DNA from: PALSA-505 sp035308365
GTDB taxonomy: Bacteria; Actinomycetota; Actinomycetes; Streptosporangiales; Streptosporangiaceae
NCBI GenBank assembly: GCA_035308365.1
Contig: DATGGU010000032.1
Location: 1-8,063, forward strand
Direction of reading: 5' to 3'
Length of the DNA: 8,063 bases
Shown here: piece by piece, positions 6,107 through 8,063 of the stretch
How the letters are laid out: every line of letters begins with the position of its first letter
Position numbering within the stretch: position 1 is the stretch's first letter
Position numbers and translations under genes: made by a program
Notes under the pieces: generated by a model
The model's input: the letters and a program-made list of their open reading frames with translations, nothing else
What the model was told of the DNA's origin: nothing
Database searches by the model: none

Positions 6107-6134
6107 TGAACCGCATCGCGCGCTGCGGCGAACA
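6107..6134 (+). promoter_or_regulatory. ECF-type promoter, copy 3 (duplicated lipoprotein)
   Basis: TGAACCGC (6107-6114), 14 bases, CGAACA (6129-6134). One base in the second box differs from the other two copies. The second box ends 42 bases before the ATG at 6177. Confidence 0.65.
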
Positions 6135-6176
6135 CCCCACAGAAGAGTTTCACCTGAACGCGAAAAGAGATGCATC

Positions 6177-7424
6177 ATGCGCAGTTCCCTTATTGTCCGG
6201 GCCGGCGTTGTGGCTGCCGCCGCCGCGGTGGCCACGGCTGCCTGCTCCAGCACAGGCGGCTCGCAAGCCGGCTCCAGCAAGTCCCCCTCGCACATGGCCT
6301 CCTCCAGCCCATCGAGCGCGTCGACGACGACCGTGGCCGCGCAGCTGTACGCGGGTCTGGACCAGTTGCTGGTCGAGCACGTGGACCTGACCGCCAATGT
6401 GGTGCAGACCGCGATCACCACGGGCCCGGCCTCGGCGAACACCAAGAACGCCGAGGCCGCCCTCGGGCAGAACACCGACAGCCTCGGTGCGGCGATCGGC
6501 AGCGTGTACGGGTCCGCCGCCCAGCAGCAGTTCCTCAAGCTGTGGCGGGCGCACATCGGCTTCTTCGTCAACTACACGCTCGGCCTGGCCGCCCACAACA
6601 CCGCCATGGTGAACACCGCAAACAAGGACCTGGCCGGGTACACCAGCCAGTTCTCCGCGTTCGTGGCCGGCGCCACCAAGCTGCCCAAGTCCGCGGTGGC
6701 CGCCGACCTGCAGGGCCACGTGTCCACCCTGGAGACCGCCATCAAGGCCATCGTCACGAAGAGCCCGGCCGCGGGCAAGGACATCGAGATGGCCGCCATG
6801 CACATGAACGGCACCGCCCAGGTGCTAGCCAAGGGCATCGTCTCCTCCAAGGGCCTGTCCGGCCAGGTGACCGCGGCGTCGTCGGCGCTGCGGGCCGCGC
6901 TGACCGGGCTGCTCATCCAGCACGTAGCCGCCACCGGCTTCGTCGTGCAGACCGCGGTCGCCGCGAAAGGCAACCTGAACGCACCCGAGGTCAAGGGTGC
7001 CGTCTCGGCGCTAACCGACAACACCAACGCCCTCGGCGCGGCGATCGGCAGCGTGTACGGCTCCGCGGCCAAGGCACAGTTCCTCAAGCTGTGGAACGCC
7101 CACATCGGCTTCTTCGTCAACTACACCCTCGGCCTGGCCACCCACGACATGGCCAAGGTGAACACCGCCAAGAAGGACCTGGCCGGGTACATCAGCCAGT
7201 TCTCCGCGTTCGTGGCCGGCGCCACCAAGCTGCCCAAGTCCGCGGTGGCCGCCGACCTGCAGGGCCACGTGTCCACCCTGGAGACCGCCATCAACGCCAT
7301 CGTGGCCGGCAGCACCTCTGAGGGCAGCGCCCTGCTCATGGCCGAGAACCACATGGCCGGCACCGGCGCCGTGCTCGCCCAGGGCATTGTCGTCTCGATG
7401 CCATCCAAGTTCATGTCCTCCTGA
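6177..7424 (+). CDS. exported lipoprotein with two tandem helical domains
   Basis: 415 residues. The signal peptide ends in 'VATAAC' with Cys23 as the probable lipidated residue (the -3 position is Thr, a slightly weak lipobox), followed by a Ser/Thr-rich linker to about residue 54. The rest is two copies of a domain of about 165 residues (55-220 and 236-403), Ala-rich and predicted all-helical. Each copy has the block 'GAAIGSVYGSAA', 'QFLKLWxAHIGFFVNYTLGLA' and 'FVAGATKLPKSAVAADLQGHVSTLETAI'. Five histidines recur at matching places: H68/H249, H126/H309, H140/H323, H181/H364 and H209/H392. They could form a metal site in a helical bundle, but this is inference. I know the domain only as an uncharacterised secreted type in Gram-positive bacteria. 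The ATG at 6177 has an AAGAGA site six bases upstream. The gene is preceded by an ECF-type promoter and followed by a strong hairpin. Confidence 0.8.
   Translation: MRSSLIVRAGVVAAAAAVATAACSSTGGSQAGSSKSPSHMASSSPSSASTTTVAAQLYAGLDQLLVEHVDLTANVVQTAITTGPASANTKNAEAALGQNTDSLGAAIGSVYGSAAQQQFLKLWRAHIGFFVNYTLGLAAHNTAMVNTANKDLAGYTSQFSAFVAGATKLPKSAVAADLQGHVSTLETAIKAIVTKSPAAGKDIEMAAMHMNGTAQVLAKGIVSSKGLSGQVTAASSALRAALTGLLIQHVAATGFVVQTAVAAKGNLNAPEVKGAVSALTDNTNALGAAIGSVYGSAAKAQFLKLWNAHIGFFVNYTLGLATHDMAKVNTAKKDLAGYISQFSAFVAGATKLPKSAVAADLQGHVSTLETAINAIVAGSTSEGSALLMAENHMAGTGAVLAQGIVVSMPSKFMSS
6339..6836 (+). repeat. intragenic tandem duplication, unit 1
   Basis: First domain copy of the lipoprotein (residues 55-220). 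It aligns with unit 2 at an offset of 181 residues at the start and 183 from the 'GAAIGSVYG' block onward. At DNA level 6624-6745 matches 7173-7294 with a single mismatch (6643 versus 7192). Confidence 0.9.
6882..7385 (+). repeat. intragenic tandem duplication, unit 2
   Basis: Second domain copy (residues 236-403). The 5' part of the unit has diverged from unit 1, while the 102 bases 7193-7294 are identical to 6644-6745. This uneven pattern suggests recent gene conversion or strong constraint on that block. Confidence 0.9.
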
Positions 7425-7434
7425 CCCCAGTCGC

Positions 7435-7475
7435 CTCCCGGCCGGGACACGGTGCAACGCCGTCCCGGCCGGGAG
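7435..7475. terminator. strong hairpin terminator after the lipoprotein gene
   Basis: The perfect 14-base arms CTCCCGGCCGGGAC (7435-7448) and GTCCCGGCCGGGAG (7462-7475) flank a 13-base loop, starting 10 bases after the TGA at 7424. There is no T-run, as is usual in high-GC actinomycetes. Being symmetrical and lying between convergent genes, it could stop transcription from both sides. Confidence 0.8.
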
Positions 7476-7678
7476 ATGCCAGTCCCGGGCGCCCCCCTGT
7501 TGCCGCGGCCAGGCCAGGTAGGGCGCTCCCCGCCTTCCCCATGCTGTCGGCGGAGCAGGCACCGTTCATGACCGCCTCGTGGCGCAGGTGCCAGGAAGGT
7601 TTCGCCGAGCCCGGTAGCCAGGGCGGTCTCAGCCCATCTCCTGCGGCGAGCTGACTCCTCACCCGGCGTGCCCTACTG

Positions 7679-8063
7679 CTACGTTCCCGACCTATGGGTA
7701 CTGGCTTCTGCTGGCGTTGTGCCTGTGGACGGTCCGGGCTCAGGCCCTGGGACTGGACGTCTGATCGTCAGGCTGGTCCAGTGGCAACTGGTGACGTGGC
7801 CGCCGGTGATGGTGATGGTTCCCGCTGGCGTGACGGGGTTGCGCCAGATGGTGTAGTCGCCGGCGGCCAGATCTGGGTAGACGGCGGCATACCGGAGTGA
7901 GGTGCCGACGTGACGTGCGCGGACGCGGGAGTGGGTGCGTGGGCCGTCGTCGGCGCTTTCCGGGCTGATCTCGATTTCCCGGCCGTCCAGGCCGGCGGGG
8001 GTGTGCAGGATGAGGACGCCAGTGCCGGCGGTCAGGTTGAGCACCACGGTGCCGGGCCCGGAA
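7679..8063 (-). CDS. small actinobacterial protein of unknown function, partial
   Basis: The frame is open to the window edge at 8063 and stops with TAG at 7681-7679, giving at least 127 residues. A GTG at 8047 exists, but the sequence upstream ('SGPGT') already reads as protein, so the true start probably lies beyond the window. The core reads 'GTGVLILHTPAGLDGREIEISPES', 'RTHSRVRARHVGTSLRYAAVYPDLAAGDYTIW' and 'PAGTITITGGHVTSCHW', a beta-rich single domain. I recognise this as a common uncharacterised actinobacterial family, whose members usually end soon after the final 'GGxVTxxxW'. Here about 32 Pro/Gly/Thr-rich residues follow, an unusual tail. No signal peptide or membrane helix is visible in the portion present. 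It converges on the lipoprotein gene. Confidence 0.65.
   Translation of the reverse strand, partial: SGPGTVVLNLTAGTGVLILHTPAGLDGREIEISPESADDGPRTHSRVRARHVGTSLRYAAVYPDLAAGDYTIWRNPVTPAGTITITGGHVTSCHWTSLTIRRPVPGPEPGPSTGTTPAEASTHRSGT

Noticed and set aside
6170..7321. 383-codon overlapping frame inside the lipoprotein gene
   Set aside because: Arg/Gly/His-rich composition typical of an out-of-frame reading of GC-rich DNA; the lipoprotein frame has the signal peptide, domain repeat and codon bias.
7535..7570. Leftward TGAACGG near 7568 as another ECF-type first box
   Set aside because: No CGAATA-like box at the required spacing and no gene downstream in that direction.
1..8063. CRISPR array, tRNA, rRNA or phage attachment site
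   Set aside because: No spaced short repeats, no cloverleaf or ribosomal RNA sequence, and no integrase were seen on either strand.

Overview
The window is high-GC DNA with strongly GC-biased third codon positions, GTG as well as ATG starts, and protein families typical of soil actinomycetes (a DUF5753-type helix-turn-helix regulator, RskA-type anti-sigma factor, large multi-pass membrane proteins, secreted cupredoxin). An actinobacterium is safe; an order-level guess (Streptosporangiales-like) would be speculative.

Layout. 1-57: start of a leftward XRE/DUF5753-type regulator that runs off the window. 71-579: non-coding stretch with two small palindromes. 591-2036: rightward APC-family permease followed by a hairpin at its stop codon. 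2157-2642: rightward N-terminal part of a cytochrome P450, with no start and cut before every catalytic motif. Its broken end abuts the 3' end of a leftward multi-pass membrane protein gene (2512-4071), whose frame runs on into antisense P450 DNA. 4222-4535: leftward, frameshifted gene for a small secreted Gly/Met/His-rich protein. 4671-4989: leftward, truncated and twice-frameshifted RskA anti-sigma domain. 5089-5970: rightward five-helix membrane protein with a C-terminal cupredoxin domain carrying a complete type-1 copper site. 5987-6081: a second, smaller RskA tail on the opposite strand. 6177-7424: rightward lipoprotein made of two nearly identical halves, followed by a strong hairpin terminator. 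7679-8063: leftward, partial gene for a small actinobacterial protein of unknown function. The 200 bases between that terminator and this last gene show nothing clear.

The main observation is a promoter-like element, TGAACCG[C/G]-N14-CGAA[T/C]A, found three times with exactly the same spacing. Each copy lies 32-53 bases upstream of a start codon: for the small secreted protein (leftward), the cupredoxin membrane protein and the duplicated lipoprotein (both rightward). The form is that of an ECF sigma factor promoter, and two of the three copies lie just downstream of RskA anti-sigma remnants. The simplest reading is a small extracytoplasmic regulon, possibly concerned with copper or redox, controlled by an ECF sigma factor encoded elsewhere. 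The local anti-sigma genes have decayed or are misread. The copper link rests on the cupredoxin site and on His/Met-rich features of the other two proteins, and is inference.

The sequence has several apparent single-base losses (one in the small secreted gene, two in the leftward RskA piece, one in the rightward RskA tail). Most sit in C or G runs, so sequencing or assembly error must be weighed against true decay.
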